In this document: piece by piece, positions 11,277 through 21,977 of the stretch
How positions within the stretch are numbered: position 1 is the stretch's first letter
Layout: every line of letters begins with the position of its first letter
Assembly: GCA_900642245.1 (NCBI GenBank)
Contig: CAAAJI010000099.1
Span: 1-58,081, forward strand
From: Fragilaria radians
Taxonomy: Eukaryota > Bacillariophyta > Fragilariophyceae > Fragilariales > Fragilariaceae
Direction of reading: 5' to 3'
DNA: 58,081 bases
Notes under the pieces: model-generated
Seen by the model: the letters and a program-made list of their open reading frames with translations, nothing else
What the model was told of the DNA's origin: nothing
The model's database searches: none
Translations under genes and position numbers: made by a program

Positions 11277-13540
11277 ATGATCTTTAGAAGAATTGTACTC
11301 ACTGCATGTAAGTATTGATCCACCAAGGATTGAAAAGTGTTAACTTGATTGACGTGTGATTGTCGCGTCAATATCAAGTGAGGTTGAATCGGAAACGATT
11401 CCCTAGGCTCAACATGTGCAACAGCATCTTTTGTCTTTGGATTCTACACATTTGATGACGATGAACTTCATCTGGTTCAAATTTGCAAGCTTTGGTTAAC
11501 TCACACACTTTCTCCCTGTGCCAGTGGCTCTTGTTGCTTTGCCGGTGGCAACTTTCGCCGCTGAGGATGAAAAGATGGGAACCGTTATTGGGATTGATCT
11601 CGGAACTACCTACTCTTGCGTAGGTGTGTTCAAAAATGGCCGTGTTGAAATCATTGCCAACGATCAAGGTAACCGAATTACTCCATCTTACGTTGCTTTC
11701 ATGGATTCTGGTGAGCGCCTCGTTGGAGATGCCGCGAAGAACCAGGCCACTATCAATCCAGAAAAGACTGTTTTTGACGTGAAACGTCTCATTGGCCGTA
11801 AGTTTTCTGATAAATCTGTTCAGGCAGACAAGAAGCTTGTACCATACGAGATCGTGTCTGTGCAAGATAAGCCAATGGTTCAAATTGAACAAGACGGTAA
11901 AACCTTTAAATTCGCACCGGAAGAAATTTCGGCAATGATACTTCAAAAAATGAAGGTCACTGCAGAAATATTTTTGGGAAAAGAAATTAAGAATGCTGTG
12001 GTCACTGTACCTGCCTACTTCAACGATGCACAGCGACAAGCAACCAAGGATGCAGGGACAATTGCAGGTCTTAAGGTCGAGCGAATTATCAACGAGCCCA
12101 CTGCAGCTGCCATTGCCTATGGAATGGATAAAACAGGGGGCGAATCCAACGTATTGGTGTTCGACTTAGGAGGAGGAACCTTTGATGTAACTCTCTTGAC
12201 CATTGATAATGGGGTGTTCGAAGTCTTGGCCACCAACGGTGACACACACTTAGGTGGTGAAGATTTCGACCAACGCGTTATGCAATATTTCATCAAGATG
12301 ATGAAGAAGAAGAACGATATTGATATTTCTGGTGATAAGCGTGCTCTACAAAAACTGCGTAAGGAAGTTGAACGTGTAAAGCGAGCTCTTTCATCGCAAC
12401 AACAAGCACGATTGGAAATCGAGGAGCTTGCCGAAGGTTTCGATCTATCCGAGACCTTGACTCGTGCTCGCTTTGAAGAACTCAATAACGACCTGTTTAA
12501 GAAGACGCTAGGACCAGTTTCCCGTGTCATGGAAGACGCCGACATGGCCAAGTCTGACGTAAATGAAATTGTTCTTGTTGGTGGTTCCACTCGTATCCCT
12601 AAAGTTCAACAACTTATCTCTGAATATTTTGGCGGAAAAGAACCTTCTAAGGGAATTAACCCAGATGAAGCTGTTGCATATGGAGCTGCAGTTCAGGGTG
12701 GTATCCTTTCCGGTGAGGGTGGTGATGCGACATCTGAAATCCTCTTACTCGATGTCACTCCGCTATCACAGGGAATTGAAACTGTTGGTGGAGTCATGAC
12801 CAAGCTCATCAACAGAGGAACAACAATTCCAACAAAAAAATCACGTAAGTTAATTTTTTTGTCAAAACATGACTCGTCCCTTAAATCCTTGATCTCACAT
12901 TTTTCTTTTGACAGAAACTTTCTCCACCCACCAAGACAATCAAAGTGTAGTTTTGATTCAAGTTTATGAAGGTGAGCGTTCCATGACTAAGGACAATCAC
13001 ATGCTTGGAAAGTTCGAATTGACAGGGATTCCACCGGCGCCTCGTGGAGTTCCACAAATCGAGGTTTCCTTTGAAGTTGATGCCAATGGAATTCTGCAGG
13101 TTTCGGCTGAGGACAAAGGTACTGGAAAAGCAGAGAAAATTACCATCACAGCGGAGAAAGGACGTCTCTCTGAAGAAGAAATCGAGCGCATGGTTCGTGA
13201 GGCCGAAGAATTTGCTGAGGAGGACAAAAAAGTCAAGGAACGCATTGATGCCAGAAATGGCTTAGAGTCTTACCTTTACAACCTGAAGAACACTCTTGAA
13301 GATGACGAGAAGGGAGTTGCTGACAATATCAAGGCTGAGGACAAAAAGGAGCTCACTGATATGATAGATGAGGCATTAGACTGGATGGAATCACACCCAG
13401 AGGCAGACAAAGAAGAATACTCCCAAAAGCAAAAAGAAGTTGAACAAGTTGCCAATCCAATCATGCGAAGTTTCTACTCTGGTGGAGCAGGTGGCGCAGG
13501 GGCAGAGGACATGGGAGATTTTGGAGATGATGAGTTGTAA
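11277..13540 (+). CDS. BiP: ER-resident Hsp70 chaperone BiP (three exons)
   Basis: Three exons join in frame: 11277-11307, 11525-12844 and 12915-13540, giving 658 aa, typical for BiP. Exon 1 starts at ATG (MIFRRIVLTA) and with exon 2 forms a hydrophobic signal peptide (ALVALPVATFAA). Introns are 217 nt (GTAAGT..CCAG) and 70 nt (GTAAGT..ACAG). The second junction restores PTKKSQTFSTHQDNQ, the normal Hsp70 sequence. The ATPase domain shows GIDLGTTYSCVGV, VFDLGGGTFDVTLL and VLVGGSTRIPKVQ. The substrate-binding domain and lid follow, and the C-terminus is GDFGDDEL, an ER-retention signal. BiP folds and retains nascent secretory proteins in the ER lumen and regulates the unfolded protein response. 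A palindromic bZIP site lies upstream. Only the exact exon 1 start is uncertain. Confidence 0.96.
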
Positions 13541-13914
13541 ATCTACTCTCGAGAAAATCGTGGATGATCAAAAAACGAAACAAGAGGGAAAAAGAATAGC
13601 GTAAATTTAAACTTGTGAAAATTGAAAGTCAAATGTGTGTAACATATTAAATGTTGATTGACTGTAGTGTGATATGAAGTGTCGATTGGGCTGTCGCGGT
13701 AAATTTATAGATCCAGTAGTCTTCAGTTTAGTTGTTAGGTGCTTGTCATTCCTAACAGGTTATATTTGATTTGAAAGTAAAGAATAAGCCCAGTGCCTTC
13801 GAAAAGAAAAGTAAGTTAAGGCTAAAATTCGAAATGAAGAAGCACATGAATACACTGCAATGTCTGATTAAATTTGAAGTGAACCACAAGTACATCACAA
13901 CGGAAAGTGGTGCC
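13541..13914. other. 3' flank of BiP
   Basis: A short AT-rich region that should contain the BiP 3' UTR. No ORF or element was recognised before the direct repeat at 13915. Confidence 0.4.
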
Positions 13915-14090
13915 TTAACCTGGAAGATTTAGTTAAGTGACAGATAAAATGAATTGGTGAAAATGTAGAGCCTAGAAATAAAATTATAAACAAAGAATAG
14001 TCATTCTAGAACTAAACCCTTGCTTGAAAGAATAATCTTCTCTTATTGAAAAGGTTCCTTCTCTTGAAGGTTATTCAAGAGCCATAAGAA
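13915..14090. repeat. Left copy of ~176-bp direct repeat, candidate LTR remnant
   Basis: This stretch aligns along its length with 15225-15400. It includes a 26-nt identical block (TATTGAAAAGGTTCCTTCTC plus 6 nt) and matching TCTAGAACTTAACC-type segments. Both copies start with TAACCTGG and have the same length. A gypsy integrase fragment lies between them, so they may be the two LTRs of a collapsed element. No clear TG..CA ends or target duplication were found. Confidence 0.6.
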
Positions 14091-14428
14091 TAAACTCACA
14101 CTACTTGGTACAGTCCGTCCTGTTTTTGACTTAACTTGTGTTGGAGTAACCCTCTATCAAGTAATACTTGATCATTGACCGTGTATTCATGTGTTACTCT
14201 TTTTGATTTTTTTGTGTTTATTGGTATCTGTGATCTCTTGTTTACTCTTTCTCATTTCTTTTTTCTCAATGGTACAAGATAAAGTCAAATAGCGTGTCTC
14301 TACCAAAGACAATTAGTGCTGTTGTAGAGCATTGAGTACACTGTGTACAAGTTGAGCAAGTATCCCAGGTGCAGTAAGCTAAAATTTGTGACCATGGATC
14401 TTAATAGACAAAACCATTTTCTTCAAGT

Positions 14429-14770
14429 TTATAAGAATGTAGCATGTCTTTTTAAAGATAACTGTCCGTATTTCTCACGGAGATTTTTACACATTTGATG
14501 TTGGTGACAGCTTTTGATATGTTTCTCTACATCTTTGCTGAATCTTGGCAATACTAGATGTGAACATGTTGTTCTTTCTGTTTGTTGAATAAGTGGATGC
14601 TGTAAAACAGCATGGTGCCAAAGATTGGCTTTTGAATCATTTTGGAATGGAAATCTTATTGTCAAATAGAATGACCTCAACTGATTTGGAGAAATAATCC
14701 AGATAAAGTTTTTGATGCTAAAGCAGTGTTTGGAATGATACTCACTGTATTGGATATCACCCGGTTTCAA
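14429..14770 (-). pseudogene. Gypsy-type integrase zinc-finger fragment
   Basis: The minus-strand frame contains LWHHAVLQHPLIQQTERTTC, then HLVLPRFSKDVEKHIKSCHQ and KNLREKYGQLSLK. This matches the H2C2 finger region of Ty3/gypsy integrases, whose usual shape is H-x3-HPG-x2-RTE..DV..C..CQ..K..KYG.LP. The second Cys position reads His here (CHQH), and the HPG glycine is lost. Downstream integrase core sequence on the minus strand is broken by stops. The piece is a dead fragment lying between the two candidate LTRs. Confidence 0.7.
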
Positions 14771-14989
14771 CTTTTGTGTATTGGAGGGTGCACAAGTCCT
14801 TGGTTAAAGCCAATTACACATTTTGTCAATAAGTCAGTGGAGTTCCACAATAACTTTGTTTTTTCACCTTTTGACATTCTTTCACGCATTTTTAGAGGCG
14901 CTTACCTGATGAAAAATGTCATCAAAAAGCTGTATATACTTTTTGGGGTGTTGACTGTCTCAAACAGCAAGCGGAAAGTACTCTAGAGC

Positions 14990-15160
14990 TTTTTAATCTT
15001 GATTGTATCAGTTTCTAAGTCCTTCCTGCACTTTTCCACTTGAAGGATCTTTGTGAATCGCGTTTTGACGCCAGCTTTGTTTACAACCTTATTCGCCTCC
15101 GATTCGATTGCAGCATTGATGAAGCGTAGAAATCCCATGAGAATGAAAAAAAAAATATAG
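14990..15160 (-). pseudogene. Short open relic upstream of the gypsy integrase fragment
   Basis: The minus strand reads AAIESEANKVVNKAGVKTRF and ILQVEKCRKDLETDTIKIKK before a stop. This is charged, coding-like sequence in the same direction as the integrase fragment. It may be gag or pol of the same element. No domain is recognised. Confidence 0.3.
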
Positions 15161-15224
15161 GCTTTAATAATTTAGGTTTATCAGGTTGGAGAAGACTCCC
15201 CAAGTTAGTGTTAACACCATGCAA

Positions 15225-15400
15225 TAACCTGGATGATGTAGGTAAGTAATGTATAAAGTGAACTAATGAAGATGTAGATATTAGAAACAAAAATTATGAC
15301 ACAAAGAGTAGTAATTCTAGAACTTAACCATCTCTTGACAGCATCTTTCTTTTATTGAAAAGGTTCCTTCTCTTGAAGTTTACTGAAGAGTCTTATGACT
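15225..15400. repeat. Right copy of ~176-bp direct repeat, candidate LTR remnant
   Basis: Partner of 13915-14090, about 1.31 kb away in the same orientation. The sequence TGTTAACACC at 15209-15218, just before the shared part, resembles an LTR 5' end, but the left copy does not preserve it. Confidence 0.6.
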
Positions 15401-15689
15401 TATTAGTCTAACTAACTATTTGTCTTACGCAAGAGAAGTCTTGTGTCCTAGTCTTGAAAGGATTCATTTCATGTCAAGTGGCAAGCCTTTTATCGTCTTG
15501 ACAATGAATGAGACGCAACAAATCAATTAGGACGGAACCAGTCATTCCATATCCTTAAGTGAAATAGAATTGCGCTTGACTTCAAGGTAAAGAATTGTAG
15601 GATCAACAAATCTCCGAAAAGGAAATGGAGCCAGATTATGCTGGAAAAAACATTTCCTTAGAAAAGGCTGTCAGATAAGAAAATCTCGG

Positions 15690-17300
15690 CATGCAATTTG
15701 AAGTTAGTGGATAGCAAACGCCGGAAAGAAATGGTAAAGTAGAACGAAATTTCCAGAACAATAAGATGAAGGTGAGATTCGTAATGGAGTCTGGGGAGAA
15801 TCTGCGAAAACTTCTTTTTTTCGAAAATCTTATATTTACCGAAGAAATGTCAAAAGGCTGTTAGAATTGATGTTCAGGAAAAAAATTAAGGGGATCAATA
15901 CAAAGAGTTTAGGAGATATGTTGGTCGTAACAACTGAAAAGCATCTACAAGGAAAGCAAAATGGCAGAGGAAATGCTTGTCTATTTGTTGGATATTCACA
16001 GAATTATGCGGATAGGGACTTAAAATGAAGACAAATAAACAATTAGATCAAGTGATGCAATTTGGCTGAGGGAACTGGATTAAGGAGAAAAGAATAGTTG
16101 AAGACACTGGTGATGATAGCTATAAAAATAGGGAAACTCAATTTGAAATCGATTTGTTAAAATACCTCTTCACACTTAAATTGTAATCACTAAAGTAATT
16201 CTTTTTAAACTATCGCTAAAATTTGTAGTTCTCATCACTGTTCTCACATTAAGAATTGCTAGTCGACGCACATACATTTAAACTAAACCGAATCCATATT
16301 TGGATTAAGAATTTGAGTGATACACTCCAATATCGATTGATCTGCAGTTGTACAGAATAAAGCTGTCAATAACAAGTATCATTGAGACAAATATTGAGAT
16401 AAAAGAGATGGTTCAATCCCGATCCCTTAAGAAGTATTGAAAAGGAATATTCAGGAAGTGACCTTGTATTTGATAGAGCTGATGTTTCGTTACGTATGAT
16501 CGATGTATTAAAAGCGGTACAAAACTTTAAAGTATACATTTCCTAACGTTTGCATATATTTAAAGAATTAGGGGTTTTCAAGAAGGAAATGGAATGGAAC
16601 TTTTCAAGCCAGGATAGTGGCCTGTGGGTACAGTCAGGTATCCGGAGAAAGTTTTTCAAAGGAAATTTTGCGCCTTTGAAAAAGGATACAATGCACCAAA
16701 TCCCGTTGATCACAATGCTTCCTTGTTAGTTTCATGGTAAGATAGATGACACAAAAAACTTACAAAAATCATAATTACGAGATGAAAGGATGTGCTTTTA
16801 GACTAACTTTTGTGATGAATCTGACTATAGAATTTAACGAATGCAATTAAAATTGAAAATAGCCTTGTGATTGGAACAAATATCGGCATAGATGATCACA
16901 TTTAGCGGCCATAAACATAGGTTTCCATGGAAAATCAAAGAGCTTTCAATAGATAACTTAAGCTGCAATATTCTTTTGTATAGAGAAAAAGGAACAACTT
17001 TTGTATTAAGCTTCAATAAATTAAAGGCTGCAAAAATGTGTTAGGGATGAAGCTACCAACACCTCGTTTTGATATTTCAAGGCCAAAATATGAGAGCAAA
17101 AAGGTTAATACAGAAATATAATCTAAATATAGGTCAGGTGTGCTCTTTCCAAATAAATGCTAAAGATCAAAGTAGCGAGAGACACAAGCTTTCTGTTTAG
17201 TTTTGAGTTTAAAACATGTATATTGGGATTGATTAATATTTATCGATTCATAAGAGTGTCGATAAGCTGGAGATCAAAGATCTGAGGAGGGAGTACCATT
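15690..17300 (+). pseudogene. Decayed copia pol (integrase, RT and RNase H pieces)
   Basis: Ordered plus-strand fragments match Ty1/copia pol. NGKVERN at 15730-15750 is the catalytic-Glu region of the integrase core. Further on come GDMLVVTTEKHLQGK and CLFVGYSQNYADRD (15978 onward), the classic integrase C-terminal pattern, then DAIWLRELD. Near 16560-16730 pieces resembling the RT start occur (GVFKKEMEWN, PVGT, GYNAPNPVDH). At 17226-17282 GLINIYRFIRVSISWRSK corresponds to the RNase H segment normally read GFIIYLxGVPICWRSK. Stops and frame changes between the pieces show it is long dead. The order IN-RT-RH is the copia order. Confidence 0.75.
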
Positions 17301-17551
17301 ATCAAGCAGCAAATTACTTTTTTAATTGAATAGCCTGGACAAAAGTTATCAAGTGTGGTTTGAAGTGACAATGTTGGCACTATCTCTATGGCTGACAACT
17401 AAGTTCAGGCTTTTCACTATACATGCTGACACAACGTTTCATTTTAATTCTTCTGGAGTTAAGGATGGATTTATTCAATTTCTTCAAATCAGGTGGAGGA
17501 AGATGTATTTACAAGGAATGTTAGCAATGTATAAGAAATTTCGAAGGCCGT

Positions 17552-18150
17552 TCAACCACTATCGAAATTGTAATCTAACACTTTAGTGTCAATAGACATT
17601 CTATCATGTGCATTACGATGACAATCACATGGAGAGTGAAAGAACCTTGAAGTCCCATGAACAGCAAGTGCAATGTCATGTCTTGGATTATCCGCTAGTA
17701 TAACAGCAAAAGGGATGGAGAGACAAGGCTTTTCATTTAATGTTGCCAGATCAGCATAGCTACCATGATGCATGATGGTTGCAGGAGTGTTAGTCTTGCT
17801 GCAGTTGCACATTCCCAGCCTTCGAGATTTCTTGATGCTTATCATGTTTGAGTTTGGTGAAGTTCTCTTGCTCCACATTGTTTGATGGTGATTCCCAAGA
17901 ATGATCCTATTTACCCCTTCATTATGAAGAAGGAAGGAATGTAACTTGTGCTAATCATCAAGCAACATATTTCTTTGTCAATGACTTTGATGTTTGGAAA
18001 AACACCAATTATGTTTTGGACATAAACTACACACTTGACTCTGAATCCATGGTCATTCAACCAAACTATTTCTGGGCTGCTTGCTATATGGTGAATAGCG
18101 TTAGATACATAATCAACAAATTTATAGTGCTTCTATGATTGAATCTTGTT
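17552..18150 (-). pseudogene. Orphan minus-strand coding relic
   Basis: Two long minus-strand reading stretches follow each other with a frame change. The upstream one reads NAIHHIASSPEIVWLNDHGF and VFPNIKVIDKEICCLM; the second (17878-17552) contains SIPFAVILADNPRHDIALAV and DRMSIDTKVLDYNFDSG. Amino-acid composition looks like real coding sequence, yet no domain is recognised. Its surroundings suggest a mobile element or a dead host gene. Confidence 0.35.
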
Positions 18151-19224
18151 TCCTCTTGTATCTTCAACTGTTTTGAAGAGTTGGATTTAACATGATTTGA
18201 GTCATGGTAACTTCAGCCTAATTAGAGCGGTCCTGGAAAGCATTACTGATACTTTCTTTTCTTAGTAATTTGTAGTCATCACTAATTTCTTTGACGAAAT
18301 ATTTTTGTTTAACATATTGTACATCTTTTTTCTTTATGTACTAACAGTACGGGACATCTCCAGTGTCAGAACAAAGATACATCACTTAGCTTTTTTCTTA
18401 ATAATCTGAATAATACTTGTGACCTTTATAAAATAAGGTTTTTGTTTGTTGAGTCATACCTCAGGTATGTCAAGTATTATCTTGTATGCTTCATAGAGCA
18501 AACCATAAATGCATTTCATAAGGCAAATTCATTGTTGTTACATGGATTTAGGAAGAAAAAAGCTCGAGTACTCCATATGAGCTTCTTCTTCAAGTTCCGT
18601 TTGGCTTCCAATGCATTAATTTGCCTTGAAATGCGTCTTAGGATGAAAGTGCATTGATTTTGAATACTCGCTGCGGTTCCATTACACTACAGGTGATGGT
18701 TCTCCCCTAAAATATCAAAAAAAATTGAAAGCAAGATATATTGGTTTCTGAGTTCTTAGGCATCATGGATTACATCTATGTAAGGCAATAGTGAGAAAAT
18801 TGTGATCTACTGCACTTGATAAACTAGGAAATACATTATTTTGTTCAATACCATGAGCCTTTGATCTCATTTTTGTTGAATCCATTTGTTGATGAATCAT
18901 GTAGGATCACCGGAGAAAAGATACTTGTTTTAGGAACTCTCAGAATTTACTAAAGATATTCTGATACAGTTCCACATATCATGGAGACTTATCTGCTTTG
19001 ATTCTTTTTCGTAGCAATAGCCTGATACTTTTATACTTCCTGTGAACCTAGAATGCCCGTGTTCAGCATCACAGGGATAGAAGAAAACGATTTGGAACCA
19101 ATTTTGCTTTGAACGTGACAATATAATTAAAGAAGAAATAGGGGCAACAGAAAATTCTCATTTCCTCTTTGAAAAATCAAAATTGAGCTATAGAACGTTC
19201 CTATTCAAGTTACGGTCAGACATT
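18151..19224. other. Intergenic, AT-rich, no gene seen
   Basis: Only short chance ORFs (18442-18657 plus, 18930-19121 minus). The right end is the 3' flank of the SDR-like gene, which ends at 19225. Confidence 0.45.
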
Positions 19225-19863
19225 CTAATTCTGGCTGCCACTTAAAATTGACTCAACAATTACCTGGACACTGTTTTCAGTATCAAAAGCATTGAGGCGT
19301 AGAGCCTTGGAATGTATGCAGTTTTTCAGTACCATATCTTCACATAATTGAAGTCTCGCAACCTTCATTTGGAAGGCTCCAGGCGTCAAGGCTTTTAGGT
19401 CTTCCACTTTGGGCGAGACCGTAATTTGCAAGGCCATTGGATTCAGACGAATGGATTCCCTTACGAGTCGTTCGGTTGCCATTTCTCTTTGTTTGGTATA
19501 TCCCCCAACAAGATTTACCACAACGTCTGCAAGGGGGAGGGTATCGTCTTGCCAACCCAAAAAGTCACATCCTACAATATCCGTTAAATCACCACCATCC
19601 CAATCTCGGATAGCAACATGGGGATTCTCTTCCAAAAAGTAGTAACCTAACCATCCAAACTGTTCTGTGACACGTGACGGAGTTGATGCCAAAAAGGCAT
19701 TTCGTGAAAGGATCGTTACAGTGTGATCTTGTAACGTTGCTGCAACGTTTCGTCCCAAACGACCTGTACCTCCCGCAAGGACGATGCGTAAGGCTTGTAC
19801 ATTGTCATTCGTGGTACAAAGAAGGAGTAAAACAAGGAGCCAACTACAATAACTGTGTTTCAT
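19225..19863 (-). CDS. NAD(P)-binding Rossmann protein (SDR/epimerase-like) with signal peptide
   Basis: A 212-aa single-exon frame starting at an ATG in good context. The first ~25 residues (MKHSYCSWLLVLLLLCTTND) are a signal-type sequence. The Rossmann nucleotide motif follows directly as IVLAGGTGRLGRNVAATL, the GGTGxxG pattern of extended or atypical short-chain dehydrogenases. DVVVNLVGGYT is the usual beta4 segment after it. The protein is shorter than classical epimerases (~300 aa) and I cannot see a YxxxK catalytic pair, so it may bind NAD(P) without a known reaction. The leader suggests import into the secretory route or plastid. Its start codon faces the photolyase gene, implying a shared, very compact promoter region. 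Confidence 0.7.
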   Translation of the reverse strand: MKHSYCSWLLVLLLLCTTNDNVQALRIVLAGGTGRLGRNVAATLQDHTVTILSRNAFLASTPSRVTEQFGWLGYYFLEENPHVAIRDWDGGDLTDIVGCDFLGWQDDTLPLADVVVNLVGGYTKQREMATERLVRESIRLNPMALQITVSPKVEDLKALTPGAFQMKVARLQLCEDMVLKNCIHSKALRLNAFDTENSVQVIVESILSGSQN

Positions 19864-19994
19864 TTTCAGTAACTATGGTTCTAGTGTTGATGGAATACTG
19901 TCATGTTCGAAATAGAGGTCTACTCGTTCTCGCTTATCTTTTCTTAAATTTTTGTATTTTGACGAACTTGTTACATCATTTGAAAAGATACAAG

Positions 19995-21977
19995 ATGGAT
20001 CAGGACATGATTCAACAAAATGAACCATTCAATTTACATTCATTGGTATGTAATAATACTCTTCGCGAACGCATTCATGTTACAGTGAACTGTAAGACCA
20101 ACCCGAATAATTCCTTTGTTCTCTACATACCAATGGTAACACTTCGTAAAAGACACAACCCAGCATTTGCCTTTGCATGTCAAATAGCCAATCATCACCA
20201 AGTTCCTGTTGTAGTATTAGCTCTTGTTATTGATGATTCTTTCCATCCAGCCTTTAGAGAAGCTCAACCAAAGCATATCCATAATTCAGTGGTTTTTACA
20301 GCTCGAAAGACAGCCTTTGTATTGGAAGCACTTCAACAAGCCTCCAGAGAATGGTCCGACCATGGCGCAGGTGTGGCGATACGTGTGTATGGACCTGGAA
20401 ATCGAACTCCTCATCATTTGACTCTCTCCTCGAATGCTGTAGCAGTCGTGACGGATGAACCATTTGTTAATCCCTACTTGTCATTAGTTCGTTCTATTGA
20501 ACGAGGCGTCATGAATCTACAGATTCCTGTGGTTAGAGTGGATGGCAGTACGACAGTCGCTCCGATGGCAATTTTATCCAGTGGGAATCATGCGTCCAAT
20601 CTTCAATCTTTGACAACTCATTCGACACATAAAACGTTTGCCAAGCCCCCTACCAAAGCTTGGATCTGGGAAAAGCAAACAGATTCTAAACGTCGAGCTC
20701 AAGTCTTGGGCGTTGTTCAAGAACGACATTTTGATGCACCGCCATTGATTCACAAATTACCAATTGACTTTTTCCGAAAGAAAGATATTGTACTAGCGTT
20801 AAATTTACCATCCTTATGGATGGATCCGAATTCTCCATGTCCTGGGAAGCGTCCTTGGACAGTTGAGGAGCTTGAAGAAATTCAAGACTTGAAAAATTGG
20901 GTTCTAAAATGGCCAGGAATGGATAACAGTGTTCTACCTTGTTCTCAGACTCATGGTTCGTCAGCAGCTGGAATGCAACGTTGGACTAGGTTTCGTCAGA
21001 AACACCTATCCCAATATGCAAAACTTCGGAATGATATCACGAAGCCACATGCAGTCAGCCGCATGTCATGTTATCTAAATCTTGGCTGCGTATCCATTTT
21101 TGACGTCGTCAACGATATGTGGAATTCTGGGCATCCAAGTGGTAGTAAATTTTCTGACGAAGTAGTCAAATGGCGTGAAATTGGTTATGCCCATGCGTTT
21201 GCGAATCCGGACACGTATGCCACCTCCGAGGCAATACCCCCTTGGGCTTTATCTTATTTGCGTTCAAATCTCCAATCAAACAACTTTGACAAAACTCCCG
21301 ATGACAACAACTTGCTTCAACTGCTGGAATCCGCACAATCCTCAGACCCAACTTGGAATGCCATGCAAGAGTATTTAATTTCCACTGGTGAGCTTCACAA
21401 CAATGCTCGAATGACATGGGGTAAAACCGTACTTCATTGGTTAAAGACGTCTCTTGGTGTTGATGATCTATTGTCATACTTGATATTCCTCAATGATAGA
21501 TATGCTCTCGACGGTTTGGCACCACCAAGTTATGCAGGAATATTATGGTGCTTTGGATGGGGAGATAACCCGGTTGCGACGAATAATGTCAATGCTAGTA
21601 AGGCCATTAGCCAGAAATTATCCTCTGTATATCGCAAAAAAGCATCTGATTTTGAGGAAGCGAGGCGCGCACTACTTGTGTCATCGATAGATGTAAAGTC
21701 GATTGCAACATGTTTCCCAGGGATGAAGCAACTGACTATGCGCTCACTAGGACGAAGTAAACGACCAGCAGCTATAGACACGGACGAAGGTGATGATATG
21801 ACATCGAAGAAGCCAGCAATTGAGAAGTTAAATCAAAGTGAAAAAGTCGTTTCTGATGTAACAAAATCATCCTCCCCTTCTCAAGAGTCTCTTGAAACTA
21901 TAATCCATATGAACAAGAATCAAAGTAATAAGTCAAGTATTTTGTCTTATTTTGGGCACCTTAAATCTATGGGTTAA
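19995..21977 (+). CDS. Photolyase/cryptochrome-family protein (plant photolyase-like)
   Basis: 660 aa from ATG 19995. The frame is open from 19674, but the earlier part overlaps the SDR-like gene antisense, and ATG 19875 (700 aa) would leave only 11 bp between the two genes. The N-terminal antenna-type alpha/beta domain begins near FVLYIPMVTLRKRHNPAFAF. The C-terminal FAD domain shows KPHAVSRMSCYLNLGCVSI, NNARMTWGKTVLHW and LNDRYALDG..PPSYAGILWCFGWGD. This last block resembles class II and plant photolyase-like (PPL) proteins more than class I or DASH. Such enzymes use flavin and blue light to split pyrimidine dimers; substrate and class are not settled here. A low-complexity tail ends with KSSILSYF (residues 646-653), a PCNA-interaction (PIP)-like motif. 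If the longer start is used, a hydrophobic leader would be added. Confidence 0.85.
   Translation: MDQDMIQQNEPFNLHSLVCNNTLRERIHVTVNCKTNPNNSFVLYIPMVTLRKRHNPAFAFACQIANHHQVPVVVLALVIDDSFHPAFREAQPKHIHNSVVFTARKTAFVLEALQQASREWSDHGAGVAIRVYGPGNRTPHHLTLSSNAVAVVTDEPFVNPYLSLVRSIERGVMNLQIPVVRVDGSTTVAPMAILSSGNHASNLQSLTTHSTHKTFAKPPTKAWIWEKQTDSKRRAQVLGVVQERHFDAPPLIHKLPIDFFRKKDIVLALNLPSLWMDPNSPCPGKRPWTVEELEEIQDLKNWVLKWPGMDNSVLPCSQTHGSSAAGMQRWTRFRQKHLSQYAKLRNDITKPHAVSRMSCYLNLGCVSIFDVVNDMWNSGHPSGSKFSDEVVKWREIGYAHAFANPDTYATSEAIPPWALSYLRSNLQSNNFDKTPDDNNLLQLLESAQSSDPTWNAMQEYLISTGELHNNARMTWGKTVLHWLKTSLGVDDLLSYLIFLNDRYALDGLAPPSYAGILWCFGWGDNPVATNNVNASKAISQKLSSVYRKKASDFEEARRALLVSSIDVKSIATCFPGMKQLTMRSLGRSKRPAAIDTDEGDDMTSKKPAIEKLNQSEKVVSDVTKSSSPSQESLETIIHMNKNQSNKSSILSYFGHLKSMG

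Noticed and set aside
11374..12590. Minus-strand ORFs of 221 and 157 codons within BiP
   Set aside because: They are antisense to a fully conserved Hsp70 coding region, a known cause of spurious long antisense ORFs.
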